Assembly (NCBI GenBank): GCA_964519895.1
Contig: CAZFLE010000012.1
Location: forward strand, 33,176 to 97,175
DNA from: CAYFPX01 sp964519895
GTDB taxonomy: Bacteria > Myxococcota_A > UBA796 > CAJQPC01
Length of the DNA stretch: 64,000 nucleotides
Direction of reading: 5' to 3'
Positions 27,013 to 35,012 of the stretch are shown in pieces; position 1 is the first letter of the stretch, and the number at the start of each line of letters is the position of its first letter. The notes below the pieces were generated by a model. It made no database searches. It was not told the origin of the DNA and saw nothing but the letters and a program-made list of their open reading frames with translations. A program made the translations under genes and the position numbers.

Positions 27013-27759
27013 ATGAGAACAGAAATCCGTTCAGCCATCGCCCTCAATGGACCCTTGGACCGCGTGTTCGGCACGACCCGCTGGATCGACGGCGACGTCC
27101 TGCGCTTCGAGACCCATGGGGGGCTCGAGGTGGGGGACCGCTACGAGGTCCGGCTCGAGCTGGCCGGGGCCTATGACTCGGTCCAGGCGCGGGTCCAGGT
27201 GGTCGACACCGTGCGGTTCCAAGAAGAAGGTCCCTTGACCTGCACAGCGGTCATCGAGCGCATGACCGATGCCGACCGGGCCTCGATGGCCGTCTGGGTC
27301 GAGGAGCGCTCGGTCAGCCAGAGCCTGGGCTCCGGCACCACGGCCGGCCGTGCCCGGGTGAGCCGGGCGTTGCGAGCCAGCCTGCAGCGCTCTCGCGAGG
27401 CCGCGCACTCGACCTGGGACTTCGAAGAAGGCGGTCGGCAGGAGGTCAAGATCGAGGCCTGCAGCCAGGCTGATCTCCACCTGTCGCCCGGGGGCACGGT
27501 GCTCACCGCCCGCTGGGTGACAGCCAGCGCTCTGGCCCGCGACTGGGAGACCGGGCTCGGCGAAGGGGTGCTGGAGGGCATCGCCACCGGTCCGCCTCCG
27601 TCCCAGGGCACCCGGCTCACGGTTCAGCTCCAGCTTCCACAGGGCAAGGTCCTGGTCGGGCGGGGCATCGCCCTGGCCCCTCGCGGCCTGCGCTGCCGGG
27701 TCCAGCTGACCCTGACCGAGGCCATGAGCTACCGGCTCCAGGCCGCCTGCGCCGCCTGA
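27013..27759 (+). CDS. PilZ-like domain protein
   Basis: 248 aa from ATG 27013; a longer frame from 26923 is unlikely because it lacks conserved-looking sequence. Residues about 15-95 form a small beta-barrel pattern (VLRFETHGGLEVGDRYEVRL, then 'ARVQVVDTVRF') like the divergent PilZ-related domains frequent in Myxococcota. A second beta-rich block occupies the C-terminus. The classical c-di-GMP motifs RxxxR and D/NxSxxG are not clear, so binding is doubtful. Confidence 0.6.
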   Translation: MRTEIRSAIALNGPLDRVFGTTRWIDGDVLRFETHGGLEVGDRYEVRLELAGAYDSVQARVQVVDTVRFQEEGPLTCTAVIERMTDADRASMAVWVEERSVSQSLGSGTTAGRARVSRALRASLQRSREAAHSTWDFEEGGRQEVKIEACSQADLHLSPGGTVLTARWVTASALARDWETGLGEGVLEGIATGPPPSQGTRLTVQLQLPQGKVLVGRGIALAPRGLRCRVQLTLTEAMSYRLQAACAA

Positions 27760-27768
27760 GCGCGCTCT

Positions 27769-28467
27769 TCAGTCCTCGGTCCGGTCCCTGGACGCGTACA
27801 GCACCGCCTCGGTGGCTCGCTCCAGGGCAAGCCCGGCGCCCCGGGCCTGACGCGCATCGAGCACGGCCTTGGCCAGGCGCAGGGCCAGGGGATCCCGGGT
27901 GGCGATCTGCTGGGCCCAGCCCCGAGCGTCGGCCCGAGGGTCCACAGCGATCCGGCTCGTCAGGCCCCAGGCCAGGGCGGTCTCCGCGTCGACCACTCGG
28001 CCGCCCAGGATGACTTCGCGGGCCCGGCCGTGCCCCACGAGGTCCGCCAGGCGCGTCGTGCCGCCCGCGGACGGCAGGAGTCCCAGGGTGGTCTCTGGCA
28101 AGGAAAAGGTCGCCCGTGGCCCCGCGACCCGCAGATCACAGGCCAGGGCAAGCTCGCAGCCGCCGGCGACCGCTGGCCCCTGGACGGCGGCGATGCTGAC
28201 GGCACCGTGGGCCGCCAACCGCTCGAACACGGCCTGGCTGTACAGGTCCAGGGCATCCCCCGGGCGGGCAGCTCGCAGCTCGGCCAGATCGGCCCCGCCG
28301 CAAAAGGCGCGCTCGCCGGCGGACTGGATCACGATCGTCGGGGTGTCGACCGAGGCGATCCCGGCGTCCAGTGCCTCGAGGCTGGCTCGGTCATAGGCGT
28401 TCGCCCGCGCTGGGCGGGCCAAGGTGAGGGTCGTGACCCCGCGGTCGACGTGGACCTCGATGCTCAT
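27769..28467 (-). CDS. Enoyl-CoA hydratase/isomerase family protein
   Basis: 232 aa from ATG 28467, slightly short for the family. The oxyanion hole strand is 'ERAFCGGADLAEL', the second is 'AVQGPAVAGGCELALACD', followed by 'LPETTLGLLPSAGGTTRL' with the catalytic Glu position. It should act on an acyl-CoA; no operon partner is present. Its ATG is only 15 bp from the divergent bpt ATG. Confidence 0.88.
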   Translation of the reverse strand: MSIEVHVDRGVTTLTLARPARANAYDRASLEALDAGIASVDTPTIVIQSAGERAFCGGADLAELRAARPGDALDLYSQAVFERLAAHGAVSIAAVQGPAVAGGCELALACDLRVAGPRATFSLPETTLGLLPSAGGTTRLADLVGHGRAREVILGGRVVDAETALAWGLTSRIAVDPRADARGWAQQIATRDPLALRLAKAVLDARQARGAGLALERATEAVLYASRDRTED

Positions 28468-28470
28468 GGC

Positions 28471-28476
28471 TACAAT
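28471..28476 (+). promoter_or_regulatory. -10 TACAAT of a probably leaderless bpt transcript
   Basis: TACAAT ends exactly 6 bp before the bpt ATG, so transcription would begin at or next to the start codon. The element lies in the 15-bp gap between two divergent start codons, leaving no room for a ribosome site. Confidence 0.5.
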
Positions 28477-28482
28477 GTTCCC

Positions 28483-29193
28483 ATGAGGACGGACCCCCCC
28501 GAGGGAGTGCTCATCGATGCGACACCTCACGGCTGCCCGTACCTGCCGGGCCGCACGGCGGTGTTGCCGACGCGTTGGTACAGCCAGGACATCCGACCGG
28601 CGGACTTCGACGCGCTGCTGGCCTGTGCTGACCGCAGGGTCGGTCGCACCCTGTACCGGCCCGAGTGCCCGGACTGCCAGGAGTGCCAGGGCATCCGCGT
28701 GCACACCCACCGGCTGGTCCAGACCCGTTCCCAGCGCCGGGCCTGGCGGCGCAATGCCGACGTGAAGATCACGGTCGGCCCCCCGGTGGTGGACAAGTCA
28801 CGGCTGGACCTGTTCAACCGTCACAAGCTCGAGCGCGGCCTGTCCCAGCGTCGGGCCTCGGCGGACCACTACTACTCGTGGCTGGCCCTGAGCTGCGTGC
28901 GCACGGTCGAGACCCGCTACTGGCTGGGTGAGCAACTCATCGGCATCGGCATCCTGGACGTGGGCCTGCGGGCTGCCAGCAGCGTCTACTTCTACTTCGA
29001 CCCCGATCACGCCGACCGCAGCCTGGGCACCTACTCCGTGCTCCGCGAGGCAGCTTGGCTGCGCAGTCGCGGGGTCGAGTTGTACTACCTGGGCCTGTAC
29101 GTGCGGGACTGTTCCCACCTGTCCTACAAGGCCCGGTTCACCCCCCACGAGCGCCTGATCGGCGGCGAGTGGCGGGGGTTCGACGCCAGCTGA
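28483..29193 (+). CDS. bpt: Aspartate/glutamate leucyltransferase (arginyltransferase-like)
   Basis: 236 aa, the usual size. The N-terminal Cys cluster (CPYLPG ... CPDCQECQG) and the C-terminal GNAT-like half with 'VYFYFDPDHADRSLGTYSVL' and 'YYLGLYVRDCSHLSYKARF' are family hallmarks. It transfers Leu or Arg from tRNA to proteins with acidic N-termini, marking them for Clp-dependent degradation (N-degron pathway). It ends 9 bp from the convergent OmpA gene. Confidence 0.93.
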   Translation: MRTDPPEGVLIDATPHGCPYLPGRTAVLPTRWYSQDIRPADFDALLACADRRVGRTLYRPECPDCQECQGIRVHTHRLVQTRSQRRAWRRNADVKITVGPPVVDKSRLDLFNRHKLERGLSQRRASADHYYSWLALSCVRTVETRYWLGEQLIGIGILDVGLRAASSVYFYFDPDHADRSLGTYSVLREAAWLRSRGVELYYLGLYVRDCSHLSYKARFTPHERLIGGEWRGFDAS

Positions 29194-29202
29194 CAGCGCT
29201 GT

Positions 29203-30672
29203 TCAGTCCTGGTCCGCCACCTGGCTGGCGATGATCTGGAACTCGACCCGGCGGTTCACCGCCTTGCCGTCGTGGCTGGTGTTGTCGACCAGTGGCATGT
29301 CCTCGCCGTAGCCGTTGGCCTCGAGGCGGTCGGCGTCGATTCCACGGCGGACCAGGTAGCGCTGCACGCTCTCGGCCCGACGCTGGGACAGGCCCAGGTT
29401 GAAGTCGTCGCCGCCGTCGCTGTCGGTGTGGCCCTGGACCTCGATGCGGAGGTGGTCATAGGCCCGCAGCATCGCGGCGGCCTCGTCCAGCAGCCGGTAG
29501 CTGTCGACCGTGATCTCGGCGCTGTTCACGTGGAAGTTCACGCCGCGGATGACGCCGGTGAAGCGTGCGACCTCGTCGGGCATGTCGTCGGGGCAGCCGT
29601 CGACGTCGTCGAAGCCGTTGTAGGACTCGGCCACGTCGGGGCACTCGTCCCGGAAGTCGGCCAGGCCGTCGGCGTCGTTGTCCGGGTCGGCGCAGCCGTC
29701 ACTGTCCTGGAAGCCGTCGATGTCCTCGGGGTGGTTCGGGCAGGCGTCGGCCACGTCCAGGACGCCGTCTTCGTCGTTGTCCTCGTCGGCGCAGCCGTCC
29801 CGGTCCAGGAAGCCGTCCTTGTCCTCGGCCGCGTCGGGGCACTGGTCCTCGACATCGGACAGACCGTCGGCGTCGTTGTCGTGGTCGGGGCAGCCGTCTG
29901 CGTCTTCCCAGCGGTCCAGGTCCTCGGGCTGATCGGGGCAGCTGTCGTCCCAGTCCGCCACGTTGTCCCGGTCGTTGTCGTCGTCGGGGCAGCCGTCCGC
30001 GTCCTCGAACCGGTCCAGGTCCTCTGGGTCGGTGGGGCAGGCGTCGAGCTTGTCCACGATGCCGTCGAAGTCCCGGTCGTTGCTGCCGTTGCCGAACCAG
30101 GCTGCGATGCCGATGGTCGCCTCCCAGTCGCTGAACACGTCGTCGCGGATGCCGTGGGGCTCGGAGCCGATGTTCATGAGGTAGCGGAAGTCCGCCCGCA
30201 GGGCCGCGGGGCCCCACAGCGGCACGAACAGCCCGGCTCCGGCGTTGATGAGGAAGTCCAGGTCCGGATTCTCATACTGGCCCCAGCCTTCGCTGTTGCT
30301 GGTCGTGCTGATCACGTCCGGGTCCCGCCATGCGTACTTGTAGATGGCGCCGGCGCCGGCGAGCAGGAAGGGCTTGACCCTGGCGTTGGGCGCGACGAAC
30401 GCCAGGGCGTTCACCCGGGGAGCGCTTGCGCTGTAGACGTTGTTGAAGCTGGTGCGGGTGTAGCCCTGGAGGTAGGAGCCTTCCCCTTCGATGGCGAACC
30501 ACTTCTTGGGGCCGTAGCCCAGCCGGAAATTGGCGGTCCAGGTGGAGTCGATGGTCTCGCCGGCGTCGGTCCAGAAGTAGCCACCGGCGGTCGAGACGTA
30601 GGCGTGGTGGTGGAAGTCCGCGGCATGGGCCGGCGCTGCGAAGAGCGTGGCGAGGAGAGCGAGCGTGGTCAT
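29203..30672 (-). CDS. OmpA-family outer membrane protein with TSP3 repeats
   Basis: 489 aa. A signal peptide (LALLATLFAAPAHA) precedes an eight-strand-like beta-barrel (about 25-190). Five to six calcium-binding thrombospondin type 3 repeats follow (DxDxDGxxDxxDxCPxxPED pattern), then a C-terminal OmpA/MotB peptidoglycan-binding domain with 'QGHTDSDGGDDFNLGLSQRRA' in shortened form and 'NRRVEF'. It anchors the outer membrane to peptidoglycan, with the calcium-loaded repeats as a spacer. This domain order is common in Myxococcota. Confidence 0.93.
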   Translation of the reverse strand: MTTLALLATLFAAPAHAADFHHHAYVSTAGGYFWTDAGETIDSTWTANFRLGYGPKKWFAIEGEGSYLQGYTRTSFNNVYSASAPRVNALAFVAPNARVKPFLLAGAGAIYKYAWRDPDVISTTSNSEGWGQYENPDLDFLINAGAGLFVPLWGPAALRADFRYLMNIGSEPHGIRDDVFSDWEATIGIAAWFGNGSNDRDFDGIVDKLDACPTDPEDLDRFEDADGCPDDDNDRDNVADWDDSCPDQPEDLDRWEDADGCPDHDNDADGLSDVEDQCPDAAEDKDGFLDRDGCADEDNDEDGVLDVADACPNHPEDIDGFQDSDGCADPDNDADGLADFRDECPDVAESYNGFDDVDGCPDDMPDEVARFTGVIRGVNFHVNSAEITVDSYRLLDEAAAMLRAYDHLRIEVQGHTDSDGGDDFNLGLSQRRAESVQRYLVRRGIDADRLEANGYGEDMPLVDNTSHDGKAVNRRVEFQIIASQVADQD

Positions 30673-30716
30673 GATCGTCAGATCCCGGTGCCTGGGGCGC
30701 CGCGGATCTACCCGAC

Positions 30717-30777
30717 GGATCCCCGACCCGCAACGGGGATCCAGTGGATTGAGGCGTGAGAACCGGGGGATCCCCCG
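30717..30777. promoter_or_regulatory. Inverted repeats built on GGGGATCC upstream of the OmpA gene
   Basis: A 9-bp stem (GGATCCCCG at 30717-30725 with CGGGGATCC at 30734-30742, loop 8) is followed by a 14-bp perfect palindrome CGGGGGATCCCCCG (30764-30777). They lie 45-105 bp ahead of the OmpA start and also just after the stop of the upstream same-strand gene, so they could be an operator, a terminator, or both. Confidence 0.45.
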
Positions 30778-30801
30778 TGGAATTCACCGGGTCGTCACAA
30801 C

Positions 30802-31389
30802 CTACTTGCCACCCAGGTCAATCCGGATGCTCATCCCGGGGACCACCTCGAGGGTGCGCTTGCCCAGGGTGTAGTGGCCCGCCGGCAGCAGGCCCTTGTA
30901 GGCACAGCTCTCCTGGATGGCTGCATTGGCCAGGGCGACCTGTTTGCGCATGTCCGGGTGGAGCATGGCCACGGTAGGCTTGAGCTCGGGTCGCTTGCGG
31001 CTGGTGCAGCTGATCTCCACCCGACCATAGCTGCCCTCGATCTCCTCGAGCCAGCCGCTCAGGCCCGGCGGACGCTTGATTCGTGCGGCCCGCTCCAGCC
31101 GGACGAGCACCAGGGACATGTCGCCGGTGGCACGGGCGGCCTGGGCTGCGGTGTAGTGGGCCTCGTACGGGATCTCCACCCCCTCGAGCTCGAGCATGCG
31201 CTCATAGGTGCGCTCCACCCCGGCCCAGTGGCCCTGCTCGGCCATGGAGCCCATGTCCTCTACGAGACGGTGGAGCTCGGCAGCCTCGCGCTCACCGGCA
31301 TGCGCAGGGCTGCCCTGCGCCCCCCCGAGCGCCAGGATCAACAGAGCCCATGCGGCTCTTCTCACCAGGCTCCGTGCCACCGCGCCCAT
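30802..31389 (-). CDS. Exported protein with TPR-like and PEGA-like segments
   Basis: 195 aa from ATG 31389; basic start (ARSLVRRAAW) then hydrophobic core and AHA cleavage site. Residues about 40-100 look like two TPR helices ('YTAAQAARATGDMSLVLVRLERAARI'). The C-terminal part (YGRVEISC ... LPAGHYTLGKRTLEVVPGMSIRIDLG) has the beta-sandwich look of PEGA domains. No precise function is known. Confidence 0.7.
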   Translation of the reverse strand: MGAVARSLVRRAAWALLILALGGAQGSPAHAGEREAAELHRLVEDMGSMAEQGHWAGVERTYERMLELEGVEIPYEAHYTAAQAARATGDMSLVLVRLERAARIKRPPGLSGWLEEIEGSYGRVEISCTSRKRPELKPTVAMLHPDMRKQVALANAAIQESCAYKGLLPAGHYTLGKRTLEVVPGMSIRIDLGGK

Positions 31390-31567
31390 TGTCCTGCAGG
31401 TGACCCTCCGCGCATAGGCCAAGAGCCAGGGAAGGCGGGCCCGGCCCGGCCCGTGGCGGAGTTCGTGGGGATCCGATCCGGGGCCCGGTGTCGCGCGGAG
31501 TGGTGGAACTGCCCGCTGGCGGGCTACCCTGGCGCCCACCGCATCGCCCCCGAGTCTGGAGTCGCCC

Positions 31568-32242
31568 GTGACCCGCACCGCAATTCTCGCCCTCCCCGTC
31601 CTCCTGGCCGCGTGCACCCAGGACCAGGGCGTCGCCGTCCACAACAACCCACCCGAGGTCGCCTTCGTACTGCCCGCCGATGACTCGTGGGCCTATGCCG
31701 GGGTGAACCTGGAGCTGGTCGCGACCATCACCGATGACATCACGGCCAACGAAGACCTGACCTTCTCGTGGACGTCGACCATCGACGGCTACCTCGCCGG
31801 CGACGAGGTGGTCGAGGCCGAGACCGTCACCATGACCGTCGGCGCAGGCCTGAGCGTGGGCGAGCACACGATCACGCTCCAGGTGGTCGACGGCGAAGGC
31901 GAGACCGCCGAGGACTCGGTGACGGTCGAGCTGATCGAGAACTCCCCGCCGACCAACAGCTTCATCAAGCCCCAGGAGGGCGAGGTCATCGCCTTCGGCG
32001 ACGTGGTCGAGGTGCTGGCCTACTACCAGGACGAGGAGGACACCGAGAACCTGGACCTGCTGGAGCTGGTGTGGGACGGCGGGTCCTTGGACCTGACCAA
32101 TGCGCCCCCGACCGGGGACAGCGACGGCAAGGCCCGCTTCTCCCTCTACGACGTGCCCGTGGGCAACTACAGCCTGTCCTACGAGGTCTACGACCTGGCT
32201 GGAGACTTCTCCAGTGCCGGCGTGACCTTTGCGGTCCAGTAG
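31568..32242 (+). CDS. Lipoprotein with Ig/PKD-like repeats
   Basis: 224 aa from GTG 31568, with GGAG about 7 bp upstream. Lipobox at ALPVLLAAC. The mature part has two Ig/PKD-like beta-sandwich units, each opening with a 'NNPPEVAFVLPADD' / 'NSPPTNSFIKPQEG' type strand; the first ends with 'GEHTITLQVVDGEGETAEDSVTV', typical of PKD. Such lipoproteins are surface adhesion or structural proteins. It ends 2 bp from the convergent PilZ gene. Confidence 0.8.
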   Translation: MTRTAILALPVLLAACTQDQGVAVHNNPPEVAFVLPADDSWAYAGVNLELVATITDDITANEDLTFSWTSTIDGYLAGDEVVEAETVTMTVGAGLSVGEHTITLQVVDGEGETAEDSVTVELIENSPPTNSFIKPQEGEVIAFGDVVEVLAYYQDEEDTENLDLLELVWDGGSLDLTNAPPTGDSDGKARFSLYDVPVGNYSLSYEVYDLAGDFSSAGVTFAVQ

Positions 32243-32244
32243 GC

Positions 32245-32892
32245 TCAGACGCCCTTGACCAGCTTCAGCAGCTGGTCGAGCTCGGCCAGGGAGAGCTTCT
32301 CGTACCGGGCCCCGGCCTGGGCCATGCCGGACGGGCTGCGCCGGGGCACGATGTGGCGGACCTCGAAGCCGATGTCCTGGGACTTGCGGCCCTTGGAGAC
32401 CCGGGCTCGCACCACGTCGCCCAGGCCCAGGTGGAGGCGAGCGGAGTCGTAGCGAAAGGAAAGACCGGTCAGGGAGACGTCGACGACCCGCACCGGGTAC
32501 AGGCGGCCGTGGTGGGTGACGGTCAGGCCGACGCGATCGGTGGAGCGGAGCTTGTGGCGCTCGGCACGTCGGGTCTCGCGCACGCGGATCACCTCGGGAA
32601 GGGCCAGGATGAAGTTGCCGGCCACGCCGCGGGACACGATCCGCGTGTCCCACATGCAGGAGCCCGGCGCCTGTCGGTACTCCACGTGGACCTGGGTGCC
32701 CTGGGCCAGGGCTTCGCCTTCTTCTTCGGTCACGCCGCGGAAGGCGATGCGCCCTTCGTCGTCGGGGGGGGCGAGCAGGCCCTCGATGCGGTGCCCCATG
32801 GGCCCCTGCAGGATGGCCCGACGGGCCTGGTGGGCGACGCTGGCCAGGTGCTCGCGCACGTCGGCCGTCGCCTGGATGGTGTGCTGTGCCAA
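32245..32892 (-). CDS. PilZ-domain c-di-GMP-binding protein, YcgR-like
   Basis: 215 aa, probably from a TTG at 32892 with GGAGG upstream. An N-terminal YcgR-N-like beta domain (to about 105) is followed by a PilZ domain with RRAERHKLR (RxxxR) and DVSLTGLSF (DxSxxG), the two c-di-GMP-binding motifs. It probably couples c-di-GMP to motility or polysaccharide output. A -10-like TAGAAT (minus strand, 32921-32916) precedes it. Confidence 0.88.
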   Translation of the reverse strand: MAQHTIQATADVREHLASVAHQARRAILQGPMGHRIEGLLAPPDDEGRIAFRGVTEEEGEALAQGTQVHVEYRQAPGSCMWDTRIVSRGVAGNFILALPEVIRVRETRRAERHKLRSTDRVGLTVTHHGRLYPVRVVDVSLTGLSFRYDSARLHLGLGDVVRARVSKGRKSQDIGFEVRHIVPRRSPSGMAQAGARYEKLSLAELDQLLKLVKGV

Positions 32893-32966
32893 AGCTTCCC
32901 TCCCCGGAAGTCCCCATTCTAATGGCTGGGGGCCCGCTCGAGCGAGGCAACCTGAGCCCGGCCCTG

Positions 32967-33593
32967 TCAGCCCCCCACGGACGGATTCAAGAAGTAGGTC
33001 CCGGTGATGGATGCGCTGGCCAGCACATGACCTTTCACGGCTTCGACGACCTGGGGGCCCCGGAAGATCCCCGACAGGCCGAGGGACGACACGTCCAGGG
33101 CGAAGACCGTGAACACGTAGTGGTGGAGGATCGTGTCGTTCCAGGGCGGGCAGGGGCCGTCGTAGCCGCCGTAGTCCCCACCCATGTCCGGGTCGCCGGC
33201 GAACCAGCTGGTGTAGTCGTTGACCCCCCGCACGCCGTGCTCGCTGGGTCCCGGGGCCTTGCCGCCGGCGGTCACGCCCTGGCTGACGGCGCCCTCTTCG
33301 AGGGCTGTCGTGGACGCCGGGATGTCGACCAACACCCAGTGGTAGAAGTCGACCCGAGGCAGGTCTGCGGGCACGCTGCGGCCCTCTTGGTTCACGTCGT
33401 CGCCGACCGAAGGCACGTCTGGGTCCACGGCCAGGATCGCAAAGGACCGGGTGCCCGCCGGGGCGTCACGCCAGGCCAGGTGGGGGTTCCGGTTGTCGGA
33501 GAACGTGACGTGGCTGTCCGGGTCCGGCCGGCCGAGCGCCGCGCGCTGGGGGATCGGTGCACCGTCGGCAAAGGTGTTGCTGTAGAGCTTCAT
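32967..33593 (-). CDS. YbhB/YbcL (PEBP/Raf-kinase-inhibitor-like) protein
   Basis: 208 aa. The PEBP ligand pocket signatures are seen: 'NPHLAWRDAPAGTRSFAIL', 'DPDVP', 'FYHWVLVDIPA', and 'GYDGPCPPWNDTILHHY' in short form. An AGGAGG site precedes the ATG. The protein is cytoplasmic in most relatives; it has a longer central loop than E. coli YbhB. Ligand and role are unknown. Confidence 0.9.
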   Translation of the reverse strand: MKLYSNTFADGAPIPQRAALGRPDPDSHVTFSDNRNPHLAWRDAPAGTRSFAILAVDPDVPSVGDDVNQEGRSVPADLPRVDFYHWVLVDIPASTTALEEGAVSQGVTAGGKAPGPSEHGVRGVNDYTSWFAGDPDMGGDYGGYDGPCPPWNDTILHHYVFTVFALDVSSLGLSGIFRGPQVVEAVKGHVLASASITGTYFLNPSVGG

Positions 33594-33623
33594 GGGGCCT
33601 CCTGGGGCCCACCTACCCCGCTG

Positions 33624-35012
33624 CTACTGCGGTTTCACCACACGGCGGATCTGGCCCTCCTGGGCCAGGTCCAGGGTCTCCCCCGCCGTGGGCCTGCTGC
33701 CGTCGGCCAGGCGCACGATGCGCAGCAGGGGCTTGGAGAACCAGCGGGGCAGGCGCACGCCGCTCACGACCAGGCCCCAGCGACCATCGACCAGCTCGAC
33801 CAGGGTGCCGGGCGGGAAGCGACCGACCTTGTTGATGAAGATCTGGAGCAGCAGGGGGTCGTACTGCTCGCCCGCGGCGCCAGCCATGTACTCCAGCGCC
33901 GCCGGCGGCGTCAGGAAGGGTCGGATGCCCCGCACCCGGGTGAAGGTGTCGTAGTCGTCGGCGATGTGGATGATCCGGGCAAACAGGCTCACCGGCTCCC
34001 CGTAGCGGCCCTTCTGGTCCAGGCGGTGGTGGTGCTGGGCGGTGGCGAGCAGGCGACGGATCTTGCCCGGGTGAAAGCCTCGCTGGCGCAGCAGGGTCTG
34101 CAGGCCCCCCGCCGCGTGGCTGTCCTTGTCGCCCGGGGCGCGGTCCGGCAGCGCCAGCGTGCCCGTGTCGTGGAAGATGGCCGCCACGCCAAGGTCCGCC
34201 AGCGCCCCCTCGGAGAGGCCCAGCTCCAAACCGATCAGGACCGAGATCGCGGCCACGTGCACCGCGTGGGCCAGGTGGGACTCCAGGGCGTGGTCGGCCA
34301 GCACCAGCATGATCTCCTGCTGGCTGCCCTTGCAGAAGTCCACCAGGTCCAGGACCGCCCGTCGGACCGGCGCCGGGTGGGGGGTCCGTCCAGCGGCCAG
34401 GGCCATCCAAGCCTGGGCGACGCGCTTCAGACACAGGCCGTAGACGCTGCGGAAGCCGCCGCCGGTGCCGCCGCTCTGGCGTTCGTGCTCCGAGCGCCAG
34501 CGCATCGGGGCCACGAGCTCGACGCCGACCACGCCCGCGTTGTCGAGCAGCAGCTGCAGCTCGGAGCGGGACACCGGCTCGCCTCGGGGGTCGCGGGCCA
34601 GCTGGGCGGTGACGGCCCGGATGCCGCGCTCGTCCAGGAAGCCGTGAAAGGTGAGACCGCCCACCCGGTGGTTGGCGAGGCAGCCGGTCACAAAGGCCGC
34701 CACCTCGCCACGGTGCTCCAGTCGAATGCGCACGTCGTTCAGGTAGACCTGGTCTTCGATGCCGATCACCTGGACCGGTCCGAGCGCCTCCAGGAGCGTG
34801 TCCAGGGTGCGGCCGAACTCCCTCACGGGCGACTCGAAGGCCCGGTTGGCCGCGTCGTGGACCCGGACGAGCTTGAGCAGGCCGGCGAATTGGTTGACCA
34901 GCACCTCGCCTTGCTCCCGGACCAGGGTGGCGAGCTCTTTGTCTTCGCCGGCCCGGGCCCGCAGCAGGCTCCTGCCGATTCGGGACTGGATGGACTGGTG
35001 GGAGGCTGTCAT
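33624..35012 (-). CDS. HD-domain protein, degenerate HD-GYP
   Basis: 462 aa from ATG 35012, ATGA overlap with the HEAT gene stop. The C-terminal half is HD-GYP-like: 'AAIFHDTGTLALPD' (HD kept, the usual Lys after HDxG is Thr), 'AQHHHRLDQKG' and 'RIIHIADDYDTFT'; the GYP motif itself is replaced (RYGEP). The N-terminal half shares a 'VRVHDAANRAFESPVREF' segment with the partner HEAT protein. Hydrolysis of c-di-GMP is therefore uncertain; a binding or altered phosphodiesterase role is possible. Confidence 0.8.
   Translation of the reverse strand: MTASHQSIQSRIGRSLLRARAGEDKELATLVREQGEVLVNQFAGLLKLVRVHDAANRAFESPVREFGRTLDTLLEALGPVQVIGIEDQVYLNDVRIRLEHRGEVAAFVTGCLANHRVGGLTFHGFLDERGIRAVTAQLARDPRGEPVSRSELQLLLDNAGVVGVELVAPMRWRSEHERQSGGTGGGFRSVYGLCLKRVAQAWMALAAGRTPHPAPVRRAVLDLVDFCKGSQQEIMLVLADHALESHLAHAVHVAAISVLIGLELGLSEGALADLGVAAIFHDTGTLALPDRAPGDKDSHAAGGLQTLLRQRGFHPGKIRRLLATAQHHHRLDQKGRYGEPVSLFARIIHIADDYDTFTRVRGIRPFLTPPAALEYMAGAAGEQYDPLLLQIFINKVGRFPPGTLVELVDGRWGLVVSGVRLPRWFSKPLLRIVRLADGSRPTAGETLDLAQEGQIRRVVKPQ

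Noticed and set aside
29193..29202. ACAGCGCTGT palindrome between bpt and the OmpA gene
   Set aside because: Only 10 bp and spanning the two convergent stop codons; too short to call as an operator or terminator.
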